From Macquaria australasica (Eukaryota > Chordata > Actinopteri > Centrarchiformes > Percichthyidae): 64,000 nucleotides of DNA. The stretch is from the NCBI GenBank assembly GCA_005408345.1, contig SEMN01000274.1, positions 434,001 to 498,000 on the forward strand, in the 5' to 3' direction. The position numbers and the translations under genes are program-made. Numbering within the stretch: position 1 is the stretch's first letter; every line of letters starts with the position of its first letter. The notes under the pieces are model-generated. The model worked only from the letters and a program-made list of their open reading frames with translations, was not told where the DNA came from and ran no database searches. Below, piece by piece: positions 49,506-61,499 of this stretch.

Positions 49506-49778
49506 TACTGTATATCCCACTTACATGTTAAGAGCGCTTCACTGAAAAAAAGCACTTAAAGCAACCTATGTTTATGTTCTCCTGACAACCAACTTCATGT
49601 GGTCGCACAAATAATGACTGACTGTAACATAGTGATTGTCATAATGCCATAAAATCTATTAGGGAGGCAGTCGGGGTGGATGGTTGGATGAACTAAATTT
49701 GAACCATTGGTTTCTTTTAACTGTAACCACAATCTTTCCTGAACCTAGTTGTAGTTGTCCAAACGTTACCTTAAACCT

Positions 49779-50212
49779 TAAAAATGCACTGTTTAATATT
49801 TTTTATATGAACAATGGATCAAATCACCCGACTTTGCAGTCAACTACACAAGGTTTCAGCTTATTGTTTTGGTTTAATGGCCCACAACTTTACTGTTTTC
49901 ATTCAGTCTCCCTGCTCCTTTCAGCAAGAAAGCTCTGGAAAAACCCTCTGTACACTACCTGACCAGCAACAAACGCTAAGCAGACAAAGTTGGTAACTAG
50001 CTATCGTCAGGTGGCCAGAAACACGACTCCAAACGAATGCTAATGTTGCTCCATGTCTGCAGGATTTTTAAATAGGCAAGGCTTTGCTAACACGCTCACT
50101 ACTACAACTTTATAAGGTGATAATGTGTTATTGTTGTGTTTATAGCCAACCCAAATTCTAACCCTGTTCCACTGTCCCCAAGTGGCCAAAAACTCAGTCA
50201 GTGTAGCTTTAA
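49779..50212 (+). mobile_element. MITE, family C copy 1
   Basis: The left end is TTAAAAATGCACTGTTTAAT and the right end CAGTCAGTGTAGCTTTAA, whose complement begins TTAAAGCTACACTG: short inverted termini. A further copy lies inverted at about 52790-53227 and a fragment at 57888-58040. Shared words include ATGAACAATGGATCAAAT-like, CACAACTTTACTGTTTT and ACACTACCTG. No coding frame. Confidence 0.7.
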
Positions 50213-50324
50213 CCATAGATCGGTACAGATCAGTAAATGTTTATGTGGGTTATTTTGGAAGGCACTGACATGACCTGCTTTGTCATTTAGGTATGGAGAC
50301 TTGCATAAACCACATTTCTACATT

Positions 50325-50640
50325 GCAGTTAAGGCCTCACACACCGGGGGCGATTTTTTCGTGCAATTAATTCGCACGTCAATATATTGGTCGATTTTTC
50401 TGAGATTTCGCACAGTGAATAAAGGCATCAACTAATCACGTTGTGCGGAACGGATGTCACGTCACAACTCCGGACCTGTTACTTGTTTGTGTTTCTCATC
50501 ACCCTGTATTATATGACAAAGGACACAAAAATGATAAAGACAGTGAACTCAAGGACAACATGTGGAGCAGCACCGCCGGACGCAGGACAGCGAGGAGCTG
50601 ATGTAGTTTAATTTTGTATGGAGTAGAGTTGGTAGCAAGG
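50325..50640 (+). repeat. possible DNA-transposon fragment
   Basis: Begins AAGGCCTCACACACCGGGGG and contains CGATTTTTTCGTGCAATTAA, a form I associate with terminal sequence of fish DNA transposons. I found no matching inverted end nearby, so it may be truncated. No transposase frame could be recovered. Confidence 0.35.
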
Positions 50641-51779
50641 CAACAGTGTCAGAGCAGGTTTGGCTCGTCATATTAATCAAATACGGGAGGCAGTCTCTGT
50701 AGATTTTTACCTGCAGGGCACTGCACACAGACTACCCAAAGTAACATAAGACACTGGAGCATACTGTACATATTGGAGTACACATAGGCTTTATATGAGT
50801 GCTCCTGTGTCATATTTATAGTATGTCAGTGTCGTATAATTTTTACTGAAGAATGAGCTGGGGCGAATCTATCTATCGTAAATTCTCATTGCTGCCAGTA
50901 TGAATAGCTTTCATACGAAATGCAGGCAAGTATTTCACATTTTTTCATTTATTCATAGCCTTTAGGCTAGCAGTGTCCCCCTGCTTATAGTTTTTGTGTT
51001 AAAGTTAGGCTAAACAAATCCTAAACCATGCTGGTACTGAACACATACATCTTTAACATGACAAAGAAGTGTCATGTTAAAGAAATGTCTGACTGTTCCT
51101 TTTAATTCATGGAAACAGGTAAGTAGTGTCCAGTTTATGGAAGTACATGAAAGGGGTTCATAAAAGGGAAAAGTTTACTCCTTTGAGTAACTAATTGATT
51201 TTTCTTTTCTCTTGGCAGTTGTTTGCATTAGGCTGATCACCAACTGGGACTCAGGGTTTACCCTCCTTTTTAACACTACATCACTAACTATTCCAAGCCC
51301 CCGCACACCTTAGAGTGAACACTAATTGCCTCCTCTCCACGGGTCTTCCTTCATTTACGTGCCTTATCCAGTGAGCCAGTCAGTCAACCTGCAGGATTAC
51401 TGATGTGTTTACTGGCGGAGGGGGATGCCACTCCCTGCCTTGGGAAACCCTGAGGCTTTCAACTGTTGGGTAACACTGACTGCTGCCACCGACGTCTCCA
51501 ATCAGGGAAGTTGGGATGTGCTCCTCTGTGCTCATAATGAGGCAAAACAGAAAGAAAGAGATGGTTGCACCATGAGTTTCTGACTCACCTGTTTCACTTA
51601 ATCCTAAAGTCTCAACCATAGCCCATGGATGTCTTCATGTCAACCCAACACAAAGGAAATATATGTGTCAAGACCTTGCAGCTCCTTCGAGGTGCTTGAA
51701 CCAGAAAGCTTTTAAAGGAAAAATCTCCTTCATTAAAACTTGGGTCTTACATTTGTAGTTTTGGCCATCAATCCTATCA

Positions 51780-52760
51780 TAATAAGATTGTACCAGATGT
51801 TTTCAAGCTGTCAAACTGTCCGTCGTAAACATCCATCACAGTTTACAGACCGACTTCAGTTCAACTTTCACCTACCGTACTTATTGCAGTTGTGCGCAGT
51901 AGGGGTGACCCCCAATAGTCAAATATTTTATGATTTGATCTAAGGAGCCTGATTGGACTGCCAATCTCACAGTCGAATCATCGCAGTGGCTGAAAATGTG
52001 GTTATGAAACAAAGGATCATTCCATTCAGGTTATATGGGGGTGCTGAATGTCTGAATTGACACAGAACTGCTTGGTTTCTCCTGTCCTAACTGGACCCGG
52101 ACTTACAACCGCTAAATTATTGAGAATTATTCAACTTTGACAGAGCATTTCTATTTTAAATGGCGCAGCTTTTCTGGTTTAGCGGCCCAGGAAACTCACA
52201 GACCAATTGCATCTGTGCATTCCGAAAACATTACGGTGAGTGAGATACACACAGGGGAGAGATGAAACGAGAGACAACCGTGAAAAGTAATTTCACATGG
52301 TGTGCTCTAAAAAACAGAGCTTTTAATCAAGAATGGACGACTCTTACATGTTCTTTCTTTCCGCAGGCAGTTCAAAACCAGTATGTCTCATACATTCTGA
52401 GACTGTAGTGATTATTAAAAGCCGGAGCAAAAAAAAAACACAGTTGATGATAGGCAAGACTTGACCAATCAGATTCGACTGGGTAAATTCTTAGTCGGCG
52501 ACACCCCTAGTGAGCAGATAGTTTTCCTGTGCAATGAGGAATTGTTACCGACATTTCAGACGGCTCACTTTCAGTTTTACCTCCAAATAAAGTGGTTTCG
52601 ATCATCTGGCTAAACTGTTGGTTGTTTACAACCTGTCCGATTGTCTGACTGCTTGTTTCTTGACCCATCTGACACCTTTTTAGCAATGTTGCCACGCTCC
52701 CAGATCGCAGCAATTACTTTGGTGAGAACAATGTAATCACAATCGATAAAAATGATGGCC
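51780..52760 (+). repeat. dispersed repeat copy split by a hAT-like insertion
   Basis: 51800-51890 and 52520-52750 together match the continuous copy at 2370-2690. The join falls where the hAT-like element (51900-52509) is inserted. After removal of that element and one copy of its duplication, the two halves align with the 2.4-kb copy. Confidence 0.75.
51900..52509. mobile_element. non-autonomous hAT-like transposon with target duplication
   Basis: The left end is TAGGGGTGAC and the right end GACACCCCTA (complement TAGGGGTGTC), a 10-bp inverted repeat with one difference. It is flanked by GTGCGCAG (51892-51899) and GTGAGCAG (52510-52517), an 8-bp target duplication differing at one base, as expected for hAT elements. 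The interior of 610 bp has no transposase frame. It interrupts an older repeat. Confidence 0.85.
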
Positions 52761-52789
52761 AAAACTAAGAATATCAGACAAAAGATTTA

Positions 52790-53227
52790 TTAAACCACAT
52801 TTACACATCCAACAGTCACAGAACAACATTATCATTCATTAACTCAACTTTTAGCTGTTTTGTTTTGGTCTCCACAAACTCTGAGAAAAACACCTGTCTC
52901 TTTAGCTGCTAAATGCTCCACTATGTTGACAGCTATTCACTAACTTTCTCTGCTTGCAGATTGGTGCTGTGCAGGTAGTGTATAGTGGGTTTAATCATTT
53001 TTGCTGACAACAGCTGCCTGCTGCTGCTGGACACTAGGTTAATGAGAGCACAAGAGTTACCCAAAACAGTAAAGTTGTGTGCCGTAAAACCAAAACACTA
53101 AGCTAAAAGATGCTAAAATGCTCTGTAGAGCTGTGGGGGTTTAGTTAGTGACTCCTTTCACATTACACATGCAACATTCATTTGATCCATTGTCAATATA
53201 AAAATATTGATTAGTGCAGCTTTAAGT
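52790..53227 (-). mobile_element. MITE, family C copy 2
   Basis: On the minus strand it begins CTTAAAGCTGCACTAATCAA, continues with GACAATGGATCAAATGAA, GCACACAACTTTACTGTTTT and ATACACTACCTG, and aligns along its length with 49779-50212. The far end is less certain, so the left coordinate is approximate. Confidence 0.65.
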
Positions 53228-54869
53228 CTTAAGAATGAATTTTAGCTACAAGCGCTAATGAGCCCTGACAAAGGCTAATATAGCTAAATATAGCTTTTGG
53301 CTTTTGGATTTCAAAGACTACAGCAGCACAAGTCATTAATTAGCACACGCTCAACCAAAGAAAAAGGACTAATGCCTGAAAATGAAAACTTATTAAATGC
53401 TTATTAAAATGAAAACTTCCATAGTGTTTAGCCTCTGTGGCACCTAGTTTGGAATCTCTGGGTTAGGCTGTACACTAGCTTTGGGCAAGTCACTTACTGT
53501 ACACAACTTTGTTTCAGTGTTCAGCCTTAAACAACCTTCCCTCTTTTTTTCTTTCTCTCCATCAGTCCATAATCCCTCCCTCCAGCACTCCCCTTTCTTT
53601 ACAACCAACCCCAGTTACATAAGACTGCCGAAACTGTTGTTTTCCAGCAGGACTCACTGCTGTGTGCGGAAACTGTGGGAGCAGAGGGTTGGGCATCTCA
53701 GCCCGTACACTGCCAATGGCCATCCCAGGAATGCATCCTCTCTGTGGGTCTGGGCCGCAGCCAACCATGTGGCCTCCCAATGTCACCGAGGCACTTAGAC
53801 AAAAAAGAGACGGAGCACTTTTGGGAGTTTTTTTCCCCCAAAAAACAAAAGGCTGCATTTTGTTCCCATAATGACACTACATGTTGAGGTTGTCTAATAC
53901 AGCGCACGTGTATTCTTTCTTCTGCTTTTTATAGGTAGAAACCACAACATTGTGTTGCGCCTGCCTGCCTCACAACCCTTTGATGAATACAAATACAGTT
54001 TTAGTAATATTTAAAGAATCCGCCTCAAGCAATGTTCAATGGTGAAAGTGTTCAGGCAGACGCAATGACAGACTTCTCTCTGCTGTACCTGACATAAAGA
54101 GGTTTAGCTAACACTACCCGACACCTACTGTTAATCCTATTTCATATTGCACTCTCAACCATGAAATCCACTCACAAGAGGAAAAAATACACTGCGAGGC
54201 AGTGCAGAGGTGTTACAAAGATAATCTTTCCCCTGCCACTTTCCCCCGCTGGCTTTAAAGCAACAAAAGCAAGCAGGTACAATTAAAGCACGGGTAGGTC
54301 TTCTGAACAAAAAAAAAAAAAGCAGAGAAGGAAGGTCAGGTTTTTGTGAAATTAGGTTATGTGGGAAATAAAAAGGGGAATGGTATCACACTGTGTCAGC
54401 AGGCGGTGCCAGACATATGGCAGACATTGGTGGTAAGATTTTTTTGCCAAAGCTTGATTTGACCCAGTCCTATAAAGCTTCCTGATGGTGGTTGCAGAAA
54501 GTTAATCACATGAACTCTTCCAGGCCTTGCGGTCTGCTAACCCAGCACTGATCCCAGAACTCAGGCACGGGTCTGGATGGCCATTTTTCTGCTCAACATG
54601 GCCTCTGCACGACCGTCACAACTGAGGGTTCACGGAGAGTAACACGGAACAAAACTGCAGTTCCACCAACAAGTCCTCCCACCTAAACTACACATTAGGC
54701 TGAGGTTCAAAGCTCGTGCTTGACTTGGAAATGGAAGTCGATCACATCACATGAACTTTGCCCAGTTTTTATGGAATTGTGGTTGTCCAAATTTACATTT
54801 CTTTCTGAGGACATCAACAACTTCTTGTCGGGTTGGTTTAAAAGCTGAGGTTCAAAGTACATTCTTGGC

Positions 54870-55160
54870 CCTGATGATGTCATAATGATGGCATCAAGGT
54901 TATCTCGGCTTGGGCTTCGTACTTGAGATTTTTAACAAAGTCTTTGTTACAAACTGGAGTATAGAGTTTGAAAGACATGGGCAGTTATCAGGCAGAGATG
55001 GTCTAATAATAGATGCTATTAAGTTGCATTATGGGAAATGTAGGATCCAGAAAGTCAAGATATCTCTGCCTCTGTTTCTTCCATTTTGACGATTCTTTTT
55101 CAGATATGTCTCTTGTGAGTCCCCCAATTTTATGGATGTGTAATACTTCATTGCAACCAA
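54870..55160 (-). mobile_element. MITE-like element, family A copy 4 (truncated)
   Basis: Contains GCCCTGATGATGTCATAATG, AAGTTGCATTATGGGAAATG and TTGTGAGTCCCCCAATTTTA, aligning with 43800-44095 in the same orientation. One or both termini are missing or badly eroded. No coding frame. Confidence 0.65.
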
Positions 55161-57887
55161 GTACCCCCCTAAAGGTTTGGCTAAATTTAGGCAACTAAAA
55201 GTACTTCATTAAGGTTAGGGAATGATTGTGGCCACGGTTAAAACAAAGTAACGCTGACCATTTTTCTGACAGTTTAAGATCCACAAATGAGGGGTTCAGA
55301 AGAAAGATACCAACATTTTGTTCCAATACTCATGACTTGGAGCATTTTCAGGTCAAGAAACTACACAATTGTGTGTTTCTTCTCTGTGTTTCTTCTTATT
55401 TATTTATGGGAAGGTTGCAAAAGCTTCTGAAACTACTTTTCACCATAAAAAAGTCTAGAGTTGGACAGTGACTAGGCTCAACTTTTCAATAAAAGTCCAG
55501 TTGCTTTTCATGCACAACTACTAAACTTCTGACTAAAAAATATGAAAAACCAACTGAGAAAACTTGGGATTGGTGTGGACTGCAGCCGGTGAGGGGGCTG
55601 CAGGCTGACAGCAGGCCGTAAAGAAAGGCAGTAGACAGTACGGGAGGCCGGCTGTGACAGGGGATGGCAGGGTGGGTGTCACCAGGTACTATTCCCCCTG
55701 TCTCCGTGTATCTCAAGAGTTTCGCCTGGCTGATCAGGGCCGACAGGACCACTGCTCCCAACCTTCAGTCAGCTGTCACACGAGGTCACAGCAGAAGACA
55801 AAGTATGCAAGTCACACACTGTACAGGCCAGACACACATCGACTACATGCGTCGGCATTCAGTAGTGTGCGCCTGTGCTGCATGTGAAGTTTGACGCCAC
55901 CCGTTCAGTCCGGGAACAGGCTGCCAGGGGGGACAGGAAATGATGTGGCGCTGAATTTAATTCCTCTATAATTTCTATTATCTTGGCGATCGCGGGTTAA
56001 CACTGGGGAGTGAAAATGGAGGAATAAAAACACAACTTGGATTAGAGAGAGAAAAAAAACTAGGGAGTTCAGAGGGTCGTATATCATTAAGCAATTGAGA
56101 AAGTTAATTAGGCAGCTCTGATAATTATTGCCATGGCAACCTGAGCGCACTCATGCAGATTTGATTAACGAGGTGCCATTTATCTGTACTGGCTAGACAG
56201 CAGGGCCTGCACAGAGCTTGAGAGACCCCTAAAGGTGGAAGCTATGTAATGTATGCTTTTAATACAGCCACAGTGTACTCTTATATTTCATTTAATTCAT
56301 ACAAAATACAGACTACTGCCTCTACTGTAGAAAAAAGCAGATCATGCAGCACAATTTATTGTATTACTCATAGGAGACAGAAATCTAAAGCGAAACAAAG
56401 CTTTATTTTCCCTCATTGTCTCATAGTACTGACAGATAGTCTGAAAAGTGAGGCTGCTGAGAGGCTTTCCCATTCAAATAAATGACATTTCTATATCCAT
56501 AAGAGACTACACTACAATGTCAGTGTAAAGAAAGAATGTGATTTACGTCTAGAGGGGTGGGGAGTGAAGGAGACATGGGGGTGTTTGTGGATTACAGTAC
56601 ACATGTTGCCCTCTGGTGGAAAAACAACAACATTTAAGCCTTGCATGCCTTGCTGCTGAAGGGTGTTTGAGTCTTGTTTAGCAGCAGGCAGCATATTGTC
56701 AGGCACAGAGACATTTCATTATGTAGTGGGGACAATTATTTATGGATGTATAAAGAGAGCACAGTAACCGCAGTAATGTGAAAAATAAAGCGGTAAAAAA
56801 AAAAAAAACTGCATTCGAAAAGACGAGCCGAGCCATTTCAAAAGCAATACCTGTCACCAATCAGGACTCCATTCAAAAAGAAAGAACAGATAGGTGCTCA
56901 GAATCTTCAGAGAATATCTTCATCAACATGGGGAGAAAATGACACATTTTGCATGTGCTAGAGACATGCTATCAAAATCAGTTTGCTTAAAAGAAATCAC
57001 TTAATTAGCACTCTCAAGGGTTTTTTTTTCTTTTGCAATAGATGGAACCATTGTGAATACATGAAAGTAAAGTGAGCTCAGTGGGAGATATCTCCAGGGA
57101 CCTGCTAATCCTCCTCCACATCATTTCACACACAGCCAAGTGAGAGGTATGGATTATAGTTTAATACAAAAATCAAGCATAGATGAGTTCTAATAAGAGT
57201 CATAATCAATTAAGGCCCTCTCACTCGGAGTGTTTCATAAATATCTGACAATGGCACCTGCTTAGAAAGCCACATTTTGGGATAAAAATAGAAAAAGAGA
57301 CAAAAAAAATAGCATTGATTTTACTGTCATAAATGTTGGTTTCTTTATTGAGTTCCTTAGAATTCAATCTTCACCCACAGTTCATAGCCTTGTCAAGGTC
57401 TATTACAGGTATGTCTGCTGTTCCCTTCCTGGCTTGTGACATTTTCTTCCTATTTTCATAAGTAAATCAGCTACTGACCAAATATAATTCACACAAAGAC
57501 GAATTCATACAGAAGGTGGTCAGGAAAAAATATAATATATGGGACAGAAAGGAACACGAGGACTGCACAAAGCTGCAAAAATAGTATAGTTGCTAGTACA
57601 GCGTGTTCTACTGTGAATCTGTAAAACAAGCTCCTGTAAGATATCAGTTAAAGCCTCAAATGTCAGGTTAAATAACTCTTAAAAATAAGAATATACAAAT
57701 TCAAGGCAAATCGAATCCACAGCTTATAGTAACACAGTATTTGTTTACTGTGTCCAGGAGAGGTAGTTCATTATAAATTATAGATCCACTGCTCATATAA
57801 TCTCTGAATGTATCACCAGTCATGTGAGAAGACAAAGAGCTGTAGTGTAAATGTAGGTCCAGTTTAGTGTTGTCAGTAAATATTAAA

Positions 57888-58040
57888 GCTGCAATATTCA
57901 ATATTTACATAAACAATGGTATAATGACATGTAATGCGTAATGTGACAGGGGTTGCCAGTAGTAGCAAAATGTAGCTGCACAAAGCTTTTTAGCCTCTTT
58001 TAGCGTATTGTTTTGTTTTTGTTTTGTTGTTGTTAGTTGT
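57888..58040 (+). repeat. family C MITE fragment
   Basis: ATTAAAGCTGCAATATTCAA, then TTTACATAAACAATGG and, further on, TTTTAGCCTCTTTTAGCGTA, which line up with the first part of the family C elements at 49779 and (inverted) 53227. Confidence 0.5.
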
Positions 58041-58925
58041 AGCCTTAATAAGCACAGAAATGATTTTATACTGTGGAGATCAAGAGTCATAACTTTCAAA
58101 AGCTGCTCTCAGATTATATTTCCAATGGTGTGGACTTGAGATATGGCTGTCAGAAGGTCCTGTATATAAGCAGTGAAGGTGTGGGCTTCTTCCCAGGCCA
58201 GGCCTCTTTCGCGTATTTCTTTTTGCATTCATGCAGCAGGGTTCGTGCAGCTTTTTGAACGTAAAAGCACATTTCAAGCACTTTCAAAGTACCTAAACCA
58301 AAATCTTCCAGACTCTCGAAGCCTATTATGATAAAATTTAAATTGTTAGGCCAGCAACAACAAACAAATATGAAGACGTGATCGTTTCATTTCAAATATT
58401 AAAATATGTTAGGTTTACATGAGTGATTGTGTAGATGATGAAACACCAGATTATGTTGAAAATGAAGCATTTTTCAAGGAGCATATTGAAATTCAAGCAC
58501 ATTCCTAACTTTGAAAACATAATGGTTAAAATTAAGCATTTTCCAAATTTTCAAGACTTTGTAGGAACCCTGATTCAGAAGCTTTGCAGTGTAAGGTCCT
58601 GGCATCCTACACCTGCCTCCAGGCCCAACAAGCCATGGCCTTCCATCTTCTTTTTCTAAGCAATATCAAGGGTTACACAGACAACACACTGTCAGTTTAT
58701 TCTATTTTTTTTATAGTAGTTCTTTTTGTCCATAAAAGATCAAAATCAAAGGGCAAATATCCACTTAAGCACAGTAACATGTGGTCAAAAAGGAAAATAA
58801 AATACGTCAATAAAACATGTCCACCATATGGACAAGCGATGGATGTGATGACTCAAATGTGCAAACTAAAAAAAGCGTTTCTGATTGCCTTTACAAAATC
58901 CTTGGGCTGCTAATAGTTTCCTGAG

Positions 58926-58961
58926 GGCATTATCTAATTCAATAATTGATTAGATAATGCC
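58926..58961. repeat. 36-bp near-perfect palindrome
   Basis: GGCATTATCTAA (58926-58937) is exactly complementary to TTAGATAATGCC (58950-58961), and the 12 bases between form a further TCAAT/ATTGA pairing. It could extrude as a cruciform or form an RNA hairpin. No terminator role is expected in a eukaryotic genome. Confidence 0.8.
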
Positions 58962-60163
58962 ATGATGATTGAATGACACTGAGTGACATTAAATGACAAT
59001 TGAATCATTTGGAAGCTAATGATGCAGGCAATTTTGAGCTCTACTTAAAGCCACTATGAGTAGAATTTGAACATTGAATTAGTTATCTGAATTAGTTATT
59101 TCTTCAATATGCATGAGCATGGAGGTTTATGTTGTCTTCATACAGCCGTGGGCCATATCATATTGTTCATGATAATACCAGAATAAATCTTAATCTGATA
59201 GCAAAAATTGTCATATCATAATATTAGCGATATTTTCTGTTATGACATACAGCAGCAACACACAGGCCTAAAAGTGAAAGTTAGGTTTCTGCTGGCACCA
59301 CTGTGGAGTTGGTTCAAAAAAGCACAAAAAAAAAACCCAACATCAGTGGTGTGGAAGACACTAACAAGCAGAAGTCCCATATCAAAAAACAAAGGTACAT
59401 ACGCCATCGTCTAGTAATTGACCACGAGACAAGATGCATCAGGATCTGTCTGATTCAGCTCAGGTGACAATGACTGATTGATCATCACATTGTACGCTTG
59501 CTTTGTAGTAATTAATCCGAACTGCACGTCAGAAAAAAAGACAGCCTGATTTTTATTTTTTTTTACAAGTTGAGTCCAATGGCAAATCAAATTCAGGAGG
59601 GGATGTGTGAGAAATGTTGCACCACACAAGCAATCAGAGATGAAGACAGTTTGATAATCACTAGCTGGAAGAGTAAAACTGTGATCAGATTATTAGAAAT
59701 GACTCTGAAGCTTGACATTGATCAGCTGGACTGCAGCTGGTACAGCAGGCCAGTCTGCATCGTGTATATACGTATCCCATATACATACATCATATATATG
59801 TATGTGGCTATACTTGATATTGCATATACATGCATACATATTATAGTGATTTTAAGGATTTATATTAGGTTCATTTTTTTGGTTTGTTCACTAGTCCATA
59901 TATACAAGATACCTTTGCACAGATAGAACTTTTTCTGATAATGCAGAGTTTTCAAGTTGGGACAAACGGTAAGGTATTTAAAACTGCCAGATTCCATAGT
60001 TACCTTTGTTATCTATTTGTTTCTTAATCCATGATATTGTGTTGAGATCCAAAAAGGCCAAAATCATTTACCATTTTGATCACAAGTTCTCTGGAAACAT
60101 TGTTATTCCAAGTTTAACAACCTGATTGCCTAGCATATGATGAGTTGAATTTCCTGCCACACA

Positions 60164-60645
60164 CAGCCCTTTTCCACAGAGGCAGTTTGAGGGCCGGTTT
60201 TGAGCCGGTGCCTAATTTTGAACCAGTTCTTCATGTTTCAACAGCCAAAGAACTGGCTCTCAGCCAGGAAAACTGCTTCCAGAGAGGCACCAACACTTTG
60301 CTGTTAATAACAATCAAAACATGTTAAGTAATTACCTTTCTTATCGAACGTAATCGGTGTCTATAGCAATCACGACAAGCAACCAGCCAGGAGCACCACT
60401 TAAAGTAAAGAGTACAATGTAGTCCGCCATTGTTGCTGTTGTGCTTGAAGTAGGGGTTAGCATTGCTGGGAATGCAGAGACGCATACAGGCGTACACAGT
60501 GATGTAATGACATGGCTCTATGCTGGCTCTTTATCCCATGGGAAAACAAACCGTTTATTAGAAGGTTCGCAAGTTGAACTAACTACAAACTGGCACTAAC
60601 ACCAACCCAGAACTAGCACTAGGTTTGAGTTGGTGGAAAGGGGGT
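60164..60645. mobile_element. hAT-like MITE with CCCTTTTCCAC termini
   Basis: The left end reads CAGCCCTTTTCCACAGAGGC and the right end GTTGGTGGAAAGGGGG, whose complement is CCCCCTTTCCACCAAC. The interior repeats GCCGGTTTTGAGCCGG, AAGAACTGGCTC and CACTAACACC words. I recognise the form as a widespread fish hAT-type MITE. It is inserted just downstream, in transcript sense, of the ppp1r8-like block. Confidence 0.65.
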
Positions 60646-60732
60646 AAAAGAGAATCTGTGGCCGGAAATTCAATCAAACCCCTTTTTATGGAAGGAGTCG
60701 CACATTCATTGTATATGTTTGGGTGTCTCTAC

Positions 60733-61490
60733 CTGAATTGATGACTTCCTCTTCATCACTGAAAGACATATGGGGAGTTCCCATGTATATTTCCTTCTCT
60801 TGGGCCTCTGGGTGTCCAGGTTGCCCTCCTCGATGGTCAGGGTGGAGATGTTGTGGGTGGTGTTGAACTCGGTCAGGTTCTGTACCCAAATTAGTACAAG
60901 AGAGTCAGACAATCTTATTCCACGTTTTGGAGGAATATATGAGCAATAAAATAATATTCAGGGTCCTTGGAATCACATTTGGATTCATAAAACCACACTG
61001 TTTGTTCTTTGCTGTTGGACTTTGGATTTTGCTTTCTGGGGCTACCTCCTTTTGTCTAAAATGAAAACCAGCACAGGCTATACATTATTGATGACTCTAC
61101 AGCTGTCAATCTTCAGCTTTGTCAGATCCCAAGAAATGTAGTTTTTCTTTTGCAAATGCGTCTGGAGTTTGGAGCTGCTCACATTCAAGAGTTTTTGCAA
61201 AAAGAAGACAGATTTCCCTTTGAATCCAGACTTTTTTAACACCCTGCTGAGAACCAGCAGCGACAAACAAAGATTGAATCCGCAGTCCCAGCAGGCCTTT
61301 CAGCTCTTCATCCTCCCCTGCCTTCAGCTCCCCTGGTGCGGTGCTGCCTTGGGTCTGGGAGTTTTCCTTAAGAATGCTGCTAAGAATGCGGACCTGTGTA
61401 GATGCTCCCAACAACGTGGTTAAGTTTAATGGAACCTGCTAGGGCTTGTGTGGTTCCAGACGAACTTGTCCCAGAAAAGTCCAGTGTGCT
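60733..61490 (-). pseudogene. ppp1r8: decayed ppp1r8 (NIPP1) copy, two exon-like blocks
   Basis: Family role: PPP1R8/NIPP1 is a nuclear regulator of protein phosphatase 1 and a splicing-associated protein. Block A (61283-61488, after CTTCTTCTTCAG) reads TFLGQVRLEPHKP, a TAG stop at 61441-61439, then QVPLNLTTLLGAST and GEDEELKGLLGL, matching the section after the FHA domain. Block B (60733-60879) follows a GGGTACAG acceptor and reads NLTEFNTTHNISTLTIEEGN then LDTQRPKRRK; SFSDEEEVINS follows in another frame and a GTAGAG donor closes the block. Seen defects: the stop, a ~2-nt loss before TFLG, a duplicated GCATTCTTA inside block A, loss of two codons in HN-(KR)-IS, and a ~10-nt insertion shifting frame after RRK. 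The FHA half and C-terminus were not found nearby. Retained splice-like borders suggest an unprocessed duplicate rather than a retrocopy. Confidence 0.85.
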
Positions 61491-61499
61491 GAAGAAGAA

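Noticed and set aside
60686..60912. Two 67-68-codon minus-strand frames read as novel small proteins
   Set aside because: Each is only part of a frameshifted ppp1r8-like exon block; the similarity crosses from one frame to the other, so neither is a gene.
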